This document shows positions 56,447 to 64,000 of a DNA stretch of 64,000 bases, one piece after another. The notes beneath the pieces were generated by a model. That model made no database searches. It was not told the origin of the DNA and worked only from the letters and a program-made list of their open reading frames with translations. The stretch's first letter is position 1. Every line of letters begins with the position of its first letter. The stretch is taken from NCBI RefSeq assembly GCF_001429505.1, contig NZ_LMJW01000004.1:157769-221768 (forward strand). The letters are read 5' to 3'. The translations under genes and the position numbers were made by a program. The stretch is from Allobosea sp. Root483D1. Lineage in GTDB: Bacteria > Pseudomonadota > Alphaproteobacteria > Rhizobiales > Beijerinckiaceae.

Positions 56447-57649
56447 ATGAAGCTCAAGACATTGCTCGCGGCCACGGCGCTCGGCGCGCTGATGGCGGCG
56501 CCGGCGCTGGCGCAGCAGATTTCGGTCAAGGCCGGCGTGCTCAACGACCGCTCCGGCATCTATGCCGACCTCTCCGGCGAAGGCTCGGTGATCGCCGCGC
56601 GCCTCGCGGTCGAGGACTTCAAGGCGGCGGAGAAGGGCATCAAGGTCGAGATCGTCTCGGCCGACCATCAGAACAAGCCCGATGTCGGCTCGACCATCAC
56701 CCGGCAATGGTATGACCAGGACGGCGTCGACCTGATCCTCGACGTGCCGACCTCCTCGGTGGCGCTGGCGGTCAGCCAGATCACCAAGGATAAGAACAAG
56801 ATCCTCATCAATTCCGGCGCCGGCACCTCCGACCTCACCGGCAAGGCCTGCAGCCCGAACACCATCCACTGGACCTACGACACCTACGCGCTCGCCCAGG
56901 GCACCGGCGGCGCCATGGTCAAGGCCGGCGGCGACAGCTGGTTCTTCCTCACCGCCGACTATGCCTTCGGCCATGCGCTCGAGCGCGACACCTCGGCCGT
57001 CGTCACCAAGGCCGGCGGCAAGGTACTGGGCGCGGTGCGCACGCCCTTCCCGGGTACGGACTTCTCCTCCTTCCTGCTGCAGGCCCAGGCCTCCAAGGCC
57101 AAGGTCATCGGCCTTGCCAATGCCGGCGGCGACCTGACCAACTCGGTCAAGCAGGCGAGCGAGTTCGGCATCACCCAGGGCGGCCAGAAGCTCGCCGGCC
57201 TGCTGACCTTCGCCAGCGACGTGCATGCCCTCGGCCTGCAGGCGGCGCAGGGCCTGGTGCTGACCGAATCCTTCTATTGGGATCGCGACGACGGCACCCG
57301 CGCCTGGTCGGAGCGCTTCGCCAAGCTCAATGGCGGCAAGAAGCCGACCATGGTGCAGGCGGGCGTTTATTCCGGCCTGCTGCACTATCTGAAGGCGGTC
57401 GAGGCGGCCAAGAGCAAGGACTCCGCCGTGGTGATGGCGAAGATGAAGGAGATGCCGACCGACGATCCGCTGTTCGGCAAGGGCACGATCCGCGTCAATG
57501 GCCGCAAGATGCACTCGATGTATCTCTACGAGGTCAAGAAGCCGTCCGAGTCGAAGGGGCCGTGGGACTACTACAAGCAGCTCGCGGTGCTGTCGGGCGA
57601 AGAGGCCTTCCAGCCGCTCGCTGAGACCGGCTGCTCGCTCGTCAAGTGA
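56447..57649 (+). CDS. ABC transporter substrate-binding protein, Leu/Ile/Val-binding type
   Basis: This 400-residue periplasmic receptor has signal peptide MKLKTLLAATALGALMAAPALAQ. The type I binding fold shows GVLNDRSGIYADLSGEGSVI, ADYAFGHALERDTSAVV and GKGTIRVNGRKMHSMYLYEV. Homologues bind aliphatic amino acids, amides or aromatic acids, so the ligand cannot be named. CAGGGAGA precedes the ATG. A double hairpin (57653-57705) after the stop may keep receptor mRNA above permease mRNA. Confidence 0.92.
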   Translation: MKLKTLLAATALGALMAAPALAQQISVKAGVLNDRSGIYADLSGEGSVIAARLAVEDFKAAEKGIKVEIVSADHQNKPDVGSTITRQWYDQDGVDLILDVPTSSVALAVSQITKDKNKILINSGAGTSDLTGKACSPNTIHWTYDTYALAQGTGGAMVKAGGDSWFFLTADYAFGHALERDTSAVVTKAGGKVLGAVRTPFPGTDFSSFLLQAQASKAKVIGLANAGGDLTNSVKQASEFGITQGGQKLAGLLTFASDVHALGLQAAQGLVLTESFYWDRDDGTRAWSERFAKLNGGKKPTMVQAGVYSGLLHYLKAVEAAKSKDSAVVMAKMKEMPTDDPLFGKGTIRVNGRKMHSMYLYEVKKPSESKGPWDYYKQLAVLSGEEAFQPLAETGCSLVK

Positions 57650-57652
57650 TGA

Positions 57653-57705
57653 CGGACTGAAAAAGTCCGCATGACATCTTTTTCCGGGGCCGCAACCGGC
57701 CCCGG
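57653..57705 (+). terminator. tandem hairpins between receptor and permease genes
   Basis: CGGACT/AGTCCG (57653-57658 and 57664-57669) is followed by a 9-bp perfect stem, CCGGGGCCG (57684-57692) and CGGCCCCGG (57697-57705), with loop CAAC. The structures sit between the receptor and livH in the same operon. They probably act as an attenuator or an RNA-stability block. Confidence 0.6.
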
Positions 57706-57732
57706 ACCAGTTTTCACGGAACGGTCGATCCG

Positions 57733-58620
57733 ATGTTCGAACTTCTAGGCGTGCCGCCGCAGGCGCTGTTCGGCCAGGTCCTTCTGGGCCTGATCAACGG
57801 CTCGTTCTACGCGATCCTCAGCCTTGGCCTGGCGGTGATCTTCGGCCTGCTCAACATCATCAACTTTGCCCACGGGGCGCAGTACATGATGGGCGCCTTC
57901 GTCGCCTGGATGTGCCTGAACTATCTCGGCATCAACTATTGGGCCGCGCTGGTTGTCGCCCCGATCCTGGTCGGCGCCACCGGCATCGTGATCGAGCGGC
58001 TCTTACTTGCCCGCATCGCAAAGTATGACCATCTCTACGGGCTGCTGCTGACATTCGGCCTGGCGCTGATCATCCAGGGGCTGTTCCGCAATTATTACGG
58101 CTCCTCCGGCCTGCCTTACGGCATCCCGCCGCAGCTGACCGGCGGTCAGAATCTCGGCTTCATGTTCCTGCCGACCTATCGCGGCTGGGTCGTCGTCGCC
58201 TCGCTCATCGTCTGCCTCGCCACCTGGTTCATGATCGAGAAGACCAAGCTCGGCTCCTACTTGCGTGCCGCGACCGAGAACCCGACGCTGACCCAGGCCT
58301 TCGGCATCAACGTGCCGCTGCTGGTGACGCTGACCTATGGCTTCGGCGTCGCGCTCGCCGCCTTCGCCGGCGTGCTCGCCGCGCCGATCTACGCGGTCAA
58401 CCCGAACATGGGCGCCGACCTGATCATCGTCGTCTTCGCCGTCGTCGTCATCGGCGGCATGGGCTCGATCATGGGCGCGATCGTCACCGGCTTCTCGCTC
58501 GGCCTGATCGAGGGGTTGACCAAGGTGTTCTACCCCGAGGCGTCCTCGACCGTGATCTTCATCATCATGGTGCTGGTGCTGCTGGTGAAGCCCGCCGGCC
58601 TGTTCGGCCGCGCCGCCTGA
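57733..58620 (+). CDS. livH: branched-chain-type ABC transporter permease LivH
   Basis: This 295-residue permease has about eight helices. Typical LivH segments are LINGSFYAILSLGLAVIFGL, NIINFAHGAQYMMGAFVAWM, and VVIGGMGSIMGAIVTGFSLG containing the cytoplasmic loop. It is separated from the receptor gene by 83 bases with two hairpins and from livM by 19 bases. Confidence 0.93.
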   Translation: MFELLGVPPQALFGQVLLGLINGSFYAILSLGLAVIFGLLNIINFAHGAQYMMGAFVAWMCLNYLGINYWAALVVAPILVGATGIVIERLLLARIAKYDHLYGLLLTFGLALIIQGLFRNYYGSSGLPYGIPPQLTGGQNLGFMFLPTYRGWVVVASLIVCLATWFMIEKTKLGSYLRAATENPTLTQAFGINVPLLVTLTYGFGVALAAFAGVLAAPIYAVNPNMGADLIIVVFAVVVIGGMGSIMGAIVTGFSLGLIEGLTKVFYPEASSTVIFIIMVLVLLVKPAGLFGRAA

Positions 58621-58639
58621 CGACGCAAGGACCAAAGAC

Positions 58640-59629
58640 ATGACCGACCTTGCCTCCAGCGCTACCCCGTCCGCCGCTGTCGTCGCCGAGACCGACGACA
58701 GCGCCGCGCGCCTGCACCGCAACCTGTTCATCGCGATTGCCGTGCTGCTCGCGATCGCGCCCTTCGTCGCCTACCCCGTCTTCGTGATGAAGGTGCTGTG
58801 CTTCGCGCTGTTCGCGCTCGCCTTCAACCTGCTGCTTGGCTATGGCGGGCTCCTGTCCTTCGGCCACGCCGCCTATTTCGGCATGGCGAGCTATGTTTCC
58901 GCCTATACCGCGAAGAACTGGGGCCTGACGCCGGAGCTGGCGATCCTGCTCGGCACGGCCGTCGCCGCTGCTCTCGGCCTGGTCTTCGGGGCGCTGGCCA
59001 TCCGCCGCCAGGGCATCTACTTCGCCATGATCACCCTGGCGCTGGCGCAGATGGCCTTCTTCTTCTCGCTGCAGACGCCGCGCTTCACCGGCGGCGAGGA
59101 CGGCATCCAGGCGGTGCCGCGCGGCAAGCTCTTCGGCCTCATCAGCCTCGCCGACGATCGCGCGCTCTATTGGCTCGTCGCCGCGATCTTCATGGGCGGG
59201 CTCTTGCTGATCTACCGGATCATCCATTCGCCATTCGGCCAGGTCTGCAAGGCGATCCGTGACAACGAGCCGCGCGCCATCTCGCTCGGCTATCGCGCCA
59301 GCCAGTACAAGCTCGCCGTCTTCGTGCTTTCGGCCGGGCTCGCAGGGTTAGCCGGCGCGACCAAGGCGATCGTCTTCCAGCTCGCCTCGCTCACCGACGT
59401 CTACTGGACGATGTCTGGCGAGGTCGTGCTGATGACGCTGGTCGGTGGCCTCGGCACCGTCTTCGGCCCGATCGTCGGGGCCGCGGTCATCGTCGCCATG
59501 CAGAACTATCTCGCCGGCCTTGGCTCCTGGGTCCTCGTCGTCCAGGGCGTCATCTTCGTCGCCTGCGTCCTGCTCTTCCGCGAAGGCATCGTCGGCGTCA
59601 TCTCCAAATGGATCAAGAAGCCGCTCTGA
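58640..59629 (+). CDS. livM: branched-chain-type ABC transporter permease LivM
   Basis: This 329-residue permease pairs with LivH. Typical segments include FALAFNLLLGYGGLLSFGHA, RRQGIYFAMITLALAQMAFF and SGEVVLMTLVGGLGTVFGPI. An N-terminal hydrophilic stretch of about 30 residues precedes the first helix. It is the last gene of the transporter cassette and converges on the cytochrome c gene 27 bases downstream. Confidence 0.93.
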   Translation: MTDLASSATPSAAVVAETDDSAARLHRNLFIAIAVLLAIAPFVAYPVFVMKVLCFALFALAFNLLLGYGGLLSFGHAAYFGMASYVSAYTAKNWGLTPELAILLGTAVAAALGLVFGALAIRRQGIYFAMITLALAQMAFFFSLQTPRFTGGEDGIQAVPRGKLFGLISLADDRALYWLVAAIFMGGLLLIYRIIHSPFGQVCKAIRDNEPRAISLGYRASQYKLAVFVLSAGLAGLAGATKAIVFQLASLTDVYWTMSGEVVLMTLVGGLGTVFGPIVGAAVIVAMQNYLAGLGSWVLVVQGVIFVACVLLFREGIVGVISKWIKKPL

Positions 59630-59656
59630 GGCAAGAAGTCGCTCAGAGGGGCGAGG

Positions 59657-60025
59657 CTAACGGCCGAGCAGGTAGTCCGTCACGGCAGCCCGATCCGCCC
59701 TGCTGAGGCCCGCGGGCGGGCTCATCCAGCCGCCGGGCACGACTGCATCGGGATCGGCGAGATAGCTGAGCAGCCGCTCGCGATCCCAGGCCAGCCCTTG
59801 CGCCCGCATCGCCTTGAACGCCGGCGAGTAGTCGAAGCCCTCGGCCGAACCGAGCACGCGCCCGCCGAGTTTGGCGAGGTCCGGCCCGGCCATGCCGGCT
59901 TTGGCCGGGTCGAGGCTGTGGCAGGATTGGCAGGCCTTGAACACGGCCGCTCCCTCCTGCGCCCAGGCCATGTCGGTCGTTGCCAGCCCGAGCGGGACGA
60001 GTGCCGTCGCCAGCGCTCTCCTCAC
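59657..60025 (-). CDS. small periplasmic cytochrome c
   Basis: This 122-residue class I cytochrome c-like protein has a signal peptide (to about TTDMAWAQ) and one haem site CQSCHSLD. The usual PxL segment (GPDLAKLGGRV) is present. The axial Met is probably in GGWMSPPAGLS, which differs from the common KM-x-F form. It overlaps the upstream propeller gene by ATGA, so the two are co-expressed. Confidence 0.9.
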   Translation of the reverse strand: MRRALATALVPLGLATTDMAWAQEGAAVFKACQSCHSLDPAKAGMAGPDLAKLGGRVLGSAEGFDYSPAFKAMRAQGLAWDRERLLSYLADPDAVVPGGWMSPPAGLSRADRAAVTDYLLGR

Positions 60026-61029
60026 GCCGGCTTCACGGTCTGGATGCGTACCAGCCGGTTGGTGCCGCTCTCACCACCCCAGGCCTCGCCGCTGCGCCCA
60101 TCCATCTGGCGGACATTGGCGCCGGGCTTGTCGCTCGGGAAGCTGTCGAACGCCTCGCTCAGCGGGTCGAAGCGGACGATGCTGTTGAGGGCGAAATCGG
60201 TGAGCCAGACCTTGTCGGCGTCGTCGACATAGACCGAGTAGGTCCGCGGCTTGTGGCCGGGCAGCTTCCAGCCCTTCCAGCTGCCGCTCTCGGTATCGAA
60301 GGACGAGACCTGGCCGGAATTCCACTCGCTGACCCAGATCCGGTTCTTCGAATCCGACCAGACCCGGCGCGCGCCCTGGCCCTCGGTCGGCGGATCGACC
60401 ACATTGAAGGCGCCGCTCTGGGTGTTGATCCTGGCGATATAGTTGCCGGCGAGCGAGGCGAACCAGATCTCGCCGGCGGGCGTGCGGGTCATGCCATAGG
60501 GGCCGGCGCCGCGCGGCGCGTCGAAGATGTCCATCTTGCCCGATTTGGGATCGAGCCGGCCGACGATGCCGTTCTGGCCGGTGAACCAGAGCATGCCGGC
60601 CTTGTCGAACACCGGCGTGTTGAGATTGGCCCGCTCGCGCCCTTCAGGCAGCTTGTACAGCTCGACCTTGTGCGTCTTGTCGTCGACGCGGGCGATGGCG
60701 TTCTGGCCGCCTTCGGTGACCCAGGCGGCGCCATCCGGTCCGCGCACCACCCCATGCGGGGCGGCGCCGTCGCCGAGCGGGATCACCTTGGTCTGGCCGG
60801 TACGGGGATCGAAGCGGCCGAGCACGCCGTTGCGCTGGCCGCAGACCCAGATCGTGCCGTCGCCGGCATCAGTGACGTCACGCGAGCCCTTGATCTCCGG
60901 CACCTCAAAATAGGTGACGATGAACGGGCTGCCGGGCTGGGACTGTCCGGTCGCCTCGGCGCTGCGCAGAATCAGGTTCGGGGCGGCGAGGCCGGCAAGG
61001 CCGAATTTCAGGAACGAACGGCGCAGCAT
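60022..61029 (-). CDS. exported Vgb (streptogramin lyase)-family beta-propeller
   Basis: This 335-residue secreted propeller has MLRRSFLKFGLAGLAAPNLI as a twin-arginine-like signal. Repeated blades follow, of the form GVVRGPDGAAWVTEGGQNAI, YGMTRTPAGEIWFASLAGNY and WLTDFALNSIVRFDPLSEAF. It belongs to the virginiamycin B lyase-like family, but most family members outside antibiotic producers are not resistance enzymes. AGGAGACGCCG precedes the ATG at 61029. Coupling to a cytochrome c suggests a periplasmic redox or binding role instead. Confidence 0.85.
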   Translation of the reverse strand: MLRRSFLKFGLAGLAAPNLILRSAEATGQSQPGSPFIVTYFEVPEIKGSRDVTDAGDGTIWVCGQRNGVLGRFDPRTGQTKVIPLGDGAAPHGVVRGPDGAAWVTEGGQNAIARVDDKTHKVELYKLPEGRERANLNTPVFDKAGMLWFTGQNGIVGRLDPKSGKMDIFDAPRGAGPYGMTRTPAGEIWFASLAGNYIARINTQSGAFNVVDPPTEGQGARRVWSDSKNRIWVSEWNSGQVSSFDTESGSWKGWKLPGHKPRTYSVYVDDADKVWLTDFALNSIVRFDPLSEAFDSFPSDKPGANVRQMDGRSGEAWGGESGTNRLVRIQTVKPA

Positions 61030-61138
61030 CGGCGTCTCCTTTCGTCGTCGGCGGCGGATCATCCGCCTTCGGGTGAGAGGCGTAAACCGACAACATCGTG
61101 AAACTGTGGCTGCGGCCGGGCGGTTCCCTCTGCTCGCT

Positions 61139-61774
61139 CTAGCGCTGTCGCTGGATGCCTTCCGGCAGAGTGGAAACGCGCGCCATCTCGCCGCTGCGAA
61201 ATGCGGCCGGATCGGCGAGATAGTCATGCGCCATCGCCATCGCGTCGACGCCCCAGAAGACCTCGCCGTCGATCACCAGGCTCGGCACGCCGAAGACGCC
61301 GGCAGCAACGGCCTCCTCGGTCGCCTGGCGCAGCCGGTCCTTGACGCCCTGCTCGCCGATCAGCGTCAGTGCATCGGGACGGCCGGCGGCATCGGCGACC
61401 TCCTGCAGCACCAAGGGATCATTGGCGTCGCGCCCCTCGCCCCAGACGAGGCGGAAGGCGGCCGTGACTGCTGCCTCGTCGCCGTCGAGGGCGGTCAGGA
61501 GGCGCAGCATCGCGAGCGGGTTGAAGGGGTGGCTCGGCGGAAAGCGGAAGGGCACGCCCAGCGCCTGCGCCAGATGCGTCGCGAGCCGGTAGGTGTGGAC
61601 GCGCTTGGGCGCGATCTCCGCCGGCCCGAGCTGGCCCCAGGCCTTGAGGACGCCGCCGAAGACGATCGGCTTGAGCAGGACCGATCGCTGCGCCCGGATA
61701 CTGTCCAGCCGCGGCAGCGCCAGATGCGCGAAGGGCGAGATGATGTCGAAATACCAGAAGGCGGGCTGAGGCAC
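61139..61774 (-). CDS. 2-hydroxychromene-2-carboxylate isomerase/DsbA-like family protein
   Basis: This 211-residue kappa-GST/DsbA-fold protein starts with PQPAFWYFDIISPFAHLALP. The start contains the SP-x-AHL active-site position where HCCA isomerases have Ser. GVFGVPSLVIDGEVFWGVD near the C-terminus carries the cis-Pro. The GTG at 61774, seven bases after the isochorismatase stop, gives the usual family length; the frame further upstream reads through that neighbour. It is the third gene of the TetR-isochorismatase-isomerase operon, possibly for an aromatic compound. Confidence 0.88.
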   Translation of the reverse strand: MPQPAFWYFDIISPFAHLALPRLDSIRAQRSVLLKPIVFGGVLKAWGQLGPAEIAPKRVHTYRLATHLAQALGVPFRFPPSHPFNPLAMLRLLTALDGDEAAVTAAFRLVWGEGRDANDPLVLQEVADAAGRPDALTLIGEQGVKDRLRQATEEAVAAGVFGVPSLVIDGEVFWGVDAMAMAHDYLADPAAFRSGEMARVSTLPEGIQRQR

Positions 61775-61781
61775 CGGCGAC

Positions 61782-62312
61782 TCACTTGACCAGCGTGAGC
61801 GCGGTGCGGAATTGCGGGTGCTCGGCGGTGCGCAGCCACTCGAACACCACCATCTCGGTGGTGACGATCTCAGCGCCATTTCGCTCCAGCCGACGCAAGC
61901 TCACCTCCTTGCTTTCCGGTGCGCGCGCGCCGACCGCGTCCTGCACCACGAAGACGCGGCGCTTGTTTTCGAGCAGCGAGAGTGCGGTCTGACCGAAGCA
62001 GACATGGGCTTCGCAGCCGCACAGGATGAGGTCGTCGTCGCCGGCGATGGCGTCGATGAAATCAGGCGCGGCACAGGCATCGAAGCTCATTTTGGCGATG
62101 GCGGGCGCGGCCTCGGCGAGGTCTGGAACCGTCGCGCCGAGCCCGGCCGGGTTCTGCTCGGTCATCACGATCGGCACGTCCAGGAGCTTCGCCGCTCCGA
62201 CCAGCCTGCGGGCATTGGCCATGAGGCGTGGCCCGTCATGGATCGCCGGCATCAGGCGCGCCTGGAAATCGATGATGACGAGGCGGGACCGGTTGACGTT
62301 CATCAGGGGCAT
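61782..62312 (-). CDS. isochorismatase-family cysteine hydrolase
   Basis: This 176-residue hydrolase has the family triad. The Asp is in RLVIIDFQARL (Asp15). A Lys lies in the AIAKMSFDA region. The nucleophilic Cys is in CGCEAHVCFGQTALSLL. Members hydrolyse amides, including nicotinamide, carbamoyl and maleamate-type substrates, as well as isochorismate. It starts six bases after the TetR stop codon and is co-transcribed. The substrate may be related to that of the divergent HpaB-type enzyme. Confidence 0.9.
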   Translation of the reverse strand: MPLMNVNRSRLVIIDFQARLMPAIHDGPRLMANARRLVGAAKLLDVPIVMTEQNPAGLGATVPDLAEAAPAIAKMSFDACAAPDFIDAIAGDDDLILCGCEAHVCFGQTALSLLENKRRVFVVQDAVGARAPESKEVSLRRLERNGAEIVTTEMVVFEWLRTAEHPQFRTALTLVK

Positions 62313-62318
62313 CGGGCG

Positions 62319-62951
62319 TCATCTCCGCAGGAGCCGGTCGAGCTCGGTTTCGACATGGCGCTCCATCAGCGCGCGCGGCGATGTCCCGAACATGCGGATG
62401 CGCCGCGTATGCGCCAAGAGCAACACGCCGGAAGCATGGGCGAAGGCGTCGGCCATGATCAAGTCGGCTTGCGTTTCATCTGCCCCGAGCGCTAGCGCCG
62501 CCTCGCGGATCGGCGCCAAAGTCGCTTCCAGCGCCTCGTTCAACGCCCGGTCGCGCTCCCGGCCGAGGCCGTGCGGGCGCATGCCGCCGCGAAACAGATA
62601 GAAGCCGAGATCGAGATCGCGCGGGTTTTCGGCGTAGAAATCGAAGAAGGCGAGTGCGGCGGCTGAGAAGCGTTCAGCCGGAATAGCAACGGCAGCAACT
62701 GCGGCGTCGACCGCCGCCTGTAGCGTCGCGATCGAACGGCCTAGCACCTCGGCATAGAGAGCTTCCTTCGAGTCGAAATGGAAATAGAGCGCTGCCGGCG
62801 TGTAGCCGGCCTCGGCCGCGATCGCCCGCAGCGAGGCGCCGTCCAGCCCCTCGCGCTCGAACACCGTGCGCGCCGCGGCAAGAATGCCCTCGCGTTTGGC
62901 ATCTGTCGCGGCATAGCGGCCGCGCTTCCGCTCTGCGGATCCCTCGCTCAC
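62319..62951 (-). CDS. TetR/AcrR-family regulator
   Basis: This 210-residue repressor has helix-turn-helix ARTVFEREGLDGASLRAIAA and GYTPAALYFHFDSKEALYAE. The start codon is GTG, with GGAGGCG before it. It heads the minus-strand operon with the isochorismatase and isomerase genes and is divergent from the HpaB-family gene at 63033. The short shared region includes the odd palindrome AACGTCGTT (62986-62994) and a TTGACG that could be a -35 element. Confidence 0.9.
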   Translation of the reverse strand: MSEGSAERKRGRYAATDAKREGILAAARTVFEREGLDGASLRAIAAEAGYTPAALYFHFDSKEALYAEVLGRSIATLQAAVDAAVAAVAIPAERFSAAALAFFDFYAENPRDLDLGFYLFRGGMRPHGLGRERDRALNEALEATLAPIREAALALGADETQADLIMADAFAHASGVLLLAHTRRIRMFGTSPRALMERHVETELDRLLRR

Positions 62952-63032
62952 TCTGGAACGCCTCCAACCCTCTTGACGAAAATCTAACGTCGTTCAATTT
63001 TAGGAGCAACAACCGCTCGGGAGGAGGCTAGC

Positions 63033-64000
63033 ATGCTGATGGACGCCGCCGGCTATCGCGAATCCCTGCGCGCCTATTCTCCGCGCGTTTTCGTCAACGG
63101 GCAGCGCGTCGAGAGCGTCGCTGACGAGCCCATGCTGCTGCCGGGCATCAACGGCATCGGCGTGACCTATGACCTCGCGCATGCGGCGGCCTATCGGCCG
63201 ATCATGACCGCAGTGCAGGGCTCCTCCGGCCGCACCGTCAACCGCATGCTCCATATCGACGCGTCGTCCAGCGATCTGCTCGCCAAGCTCGAGGCGGTCC
63301 GCCTGGTCTGCAAGATCTCCGGCTGCGCCCAGCGCTATCTGACGCATGACGCCTTCAACGGCATCCTGCAGGCGACGGTGCGGGCCGACGCCACCCACGG
63401 CACCGATTACCGGCAGCGCTTCCTCGCCTATATGCACCACATCCAGGACGAGGACCTGACCTGCGGTGTCGCCATGACCGACGCCAAGGGCGACCGCTCG
63501 TTGCGGCCGGGCCTGCAGGCCAATCGCGATTCCTATGTTCACATCAAGGAACGCAGAAGCGACGGCATCGTCATCCGCGGCACCAAGGCGATCGTCACCG
63601 GCGCGCCCTACGTCCATGAATTCCTGGTGATGCCCTGCCGCACCCACGCCAAAGGCGATGAGGATTTCGCCGTTTGCTGCGCCGTGCCCTGCGATGCGGA
63701 GGGGATCACCATCGTCGCGCGCCCGGCCGGGCGGCCGGGCGATCCGGCCGCGAAGTTCTCGGCGAAATACGGCCAGTCGACCGGCGCGGTGATGTTCGAC
63801 GATGTCTTCGTGCCTTGGGAGCGGGTGTTCATGGCTGGTGAGATCGAGGAGGCCGGCTATCTCACCACCAGCTACGCCACCCATCACCGCCATAGCTGCA
63901 TCGCCGCCCGGGCCGGCTTCGGCGACCTCCTGATCGGCGCCGGCGCGCTGATGACCCATGCCAACGGGCTCGACGCCGACAGGCACACCCATGTCCGCGA
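63033..64000 (+). CDS. HpaB-family (4-hydroxyphenylacetate 3-hydroxylase-like) protein, truncated by the window end
   Basis: The first 322 residues of a flavin-dependent hydroxylase/dehydratase-family protein are visible; the rest lies beyond the window. Segments KISGCAQRYLTHDAFNGI, GIVIRGTKAIVTGAPYVHEF and HHRHSCIAARAGFGDLLIGA match the HpaB/4-hydroxybutyryl-CoA dehydratase superfamily. Of the dehydratase [4Fe-4S] ligands, the first Cys is kept but the next position is Tyr and the later Cys is Ala, so a radical dehydratase is unlikely. GGGAGGAGG precedes the ATG. It is probably regulated by the divergent TetR. Confidence 0.85.
   Translation, partial: MLMDAAGYRESLRAYSPRVFVNGQRVESVADEPMLLPGINGIGVTYDLAHAAAYRPIMTAVQGSSGRTVNRMLHIDASSSDLLAKLEAVRLVCKISGCAQRYLTHDAFNGILQATVRADATHGTDYRQRFLAYMHHIQDEDLTCGVAMTDAKGDRSLRPGLQANRDSYVHIKERRSDGIVIRGTKAIVTGAPYVHEFLVMPCRTHAKGDEDFAVCCAVPCDAEGITIVARPAGRPGDPAAKFSAKYGQSTGAVMFDDVFVPWERVFMAGEIEEAGYLTTSYATHHRHSCIAARAGFGDLLIGAGALMTHANGLDADRHTHVR

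Noticed and set aside
60022..61029. Antibiotic resistance (virginiamycin B lyase)
   Set aside because: The fold fits, but Vgb-like propellers are widespread in proteobacteria without resistance function, and it is coupled to a cytochrome c here.

Overview
The window is GC-rich chromosomal DNA with alphaproteobacterial character. The gene families and their order (ugpBAEC, an LdtR-like MarR regulator, a thiC riboswitch operon, Liv-type transporters, periplasmic molybdo-hydroxylase) suggest a Hyphomicrobiales bacterium, possibly Bosea or a relative. The genus is inference only. No rRNA, tRNA, CRISPR array, integrase or transposase was seen. Genes are dense, and many adjacent genes overlap by ATGA or TGATG, which indicates tightly translated operons.

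Layout. (1) 1-1429: an AT-rich orphan gene of foreign composition. (2) 1433-8722: uvrB, a single-chain MmeI-like restriction-modification enzyme, two small conserved proteins and a secreted TPR-like protein. (3) 8723-11444: a phytase-like secreted esterase with a candidate PHO box, an SPW-repeat membrane protein and two small proteins. (4) 11552-15060: a TPP riboswitch driving thiC-thiM-thiE. (5) 15061-19104: a polytopic membrane protein, then a trans-3-hydroxy-L-proline dehydratase coupled to an FAH-family hydrolase. (6) 19205-24331: a triple PHO box and the glycerol-3-phosphate transporter ugpBAEC, with a creatininase-family gene inserted between ugpA and ugpE. (7) 24457-27654: a redoxin, a DsbD-family reductase and a small protein.

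(8) 27781-47887 is the most unusual region. A type I secretion ATPase and adaptor lie upstream of a small, almost pure RTX repeat protein. It is followed on the same strand by nine tightly packed genes plus a more distant GSCFA gene: two large GT2-like proteins (one apparently lacking its DXD), a methyltransferase, two GT4 enzymes, a coiled-coil membrane protein, two paralogous pyruvyl transferases and a secreted beta-propeller-like protein. A divergent MarR/LdtR-like regulator and another glycosyltransferase sit on the far side of an AT-rich intergenic region. I read this as a system that exports a calcium-binding RTX protein and builds a decorated surface glycan, perhaps analogous to S-layer plus S-LPS loci. 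That reading is a hypothesis.

(9) 47925-50632: OsmC, a GntR regulator with an apparently leaderless promoter, and AMP nucleosidase. (10) 50636-54714: a periplasmic molybdopterin oxidoreductase (2Fe-2S subunit, Tat-exported large subunit, dihaem cytochrome c) with a divergent TetR regulator and a clear palindromic operator. (11) 54878-59629: a complete branched-chain-type ABC transporter. (12) 59657-61029: a cytochrome c coupled to a streptogramin-lyase-like propeller. (13) 61139-64000: a TetR-isochorismatase-isomerase operon, divergent from an HpaB-family hydroxylase that runs off the end of the window.
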